This document shows positions 23,836-23,883 of a stretch of 23,883 nt of DNA, in pieces. The DNA comes from an uncultured Collinsella sp. (GTDB lineage Bacteria > Actinomycetota > Coriobacteriia > Coriobacteriales > Coriobacteriaceae): the NCBI GenBank assembly GCA_902470895.1, contig CABRID010000019.1, forward strand, positions 1 through 23,883, written 5' to 3'. The first letter of the stretch is position 1; every line of letters starts with the position of its first letter. The notes under the pieces are model-generated. The model worked only from the letters and a program-made list of their open reading frames with translations. It was not told the DNA's origin and ran no database searches. The translations under genes and the position numbers were made by a program.

Positions 23836-23883
23836 CTGTCTCTTATACACATCTGACGCTGCCGACGATACTCCTTGTGTAGA
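23836..23883 (+). other. Nextera i5-side adapter and index (artefact)
   Basis: Positions 23836-23868 are the reverse complement of the Nextera read-1 adapter (CTGTCTCTTATACACATCTG through GACGCTGCCGACGA). Positions 23869-23876 (TACTCCTT) sit in the i5 index place and, reversed, match index S507 from memory. GTGTAGA begins the P5 primer complement. This is not genomic. Confidence 0.97.

Overview
This window is a high-GC bacterial contig with dense, mostly leftward-running housekeeping genes. The best guess is an actinobacterial lineage of the Coriobacteriia, Collinsella-like. This is inferred from base composition, frequent GTG/TTG starts with strong Shine-Dalgarno sites, a terminator-type isoleucine T-box on ileS, and a gene order sharing features with both Firmicutes (fakA-recG, plsX-acpP-rnc-smc-ftsY-ffh) and Actinobacteria (a SepIVA-like coiled-coil gene beside DUF177). 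I could not test it by alignment. Both ends are Illumina Nextera adapter plus index sequence, so real genomic DNA runs only from about 48 to 23835, and the two outermost genes (ileS and fakA) are cut artificially.

Left part (48-9989): the 5' end of ileS (minus) follows a complete T-box riboswitch (about 365-664), divergent from an iron-containing/GldA-type alcohol dehydrogenase (plus). Next come a DUF523 gene and ftsH (minus, separated by a hairpin terminator), a cobO/btuR adenosyltransferase (plus), a MATE transporter, a TrmH/SpoU methyltransferase, and folA and thyA (all minus). A plus-strand gene divergent from thyA encodes a single polypeptide with a DUF134 helix-turn-helix domain, a NifX/dinitrogenase-cofactor-type domain and a Cys/His-rich tail.

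Right part (9990-23835): a nearly continuous leftward block, in transcription order fakA (partial), recG, rsmD, coaD, SepIVA-like, DUF177/yceD, rpmF, plsX, acpP, rnc, smc, ftsY, ffh. Many junctions overlap or lie about 10 nt apart. It combines fatty-acid kinase and phospholipid precursor supply (FakA, PlsX, ACP), ribosome and RNA maturation (RsmD, L32, DUF177, RNase III), CoA synthesis, chromosome organisation and repair (SMC, RecG), and the SRP pathway (Ffh, FtsY). A terminator-like hairpin between rpmF and plsX and a promoter plus 20-bp palindrome before acpP suggest internal control points.

No CRISPR array, insertion sequence, prophage, tRNA or rRNA was seen. The least ordinary items are the DUF134-NifX-metal-tail fusion with a repeated palindromic element around its promoter and an internal ribosome site at the domain junction, the divergent T-box core on ileS, the palindrome before acpP, the nested inverted repeat between cobO and the MATE gene, and the SepIVA-like gene.
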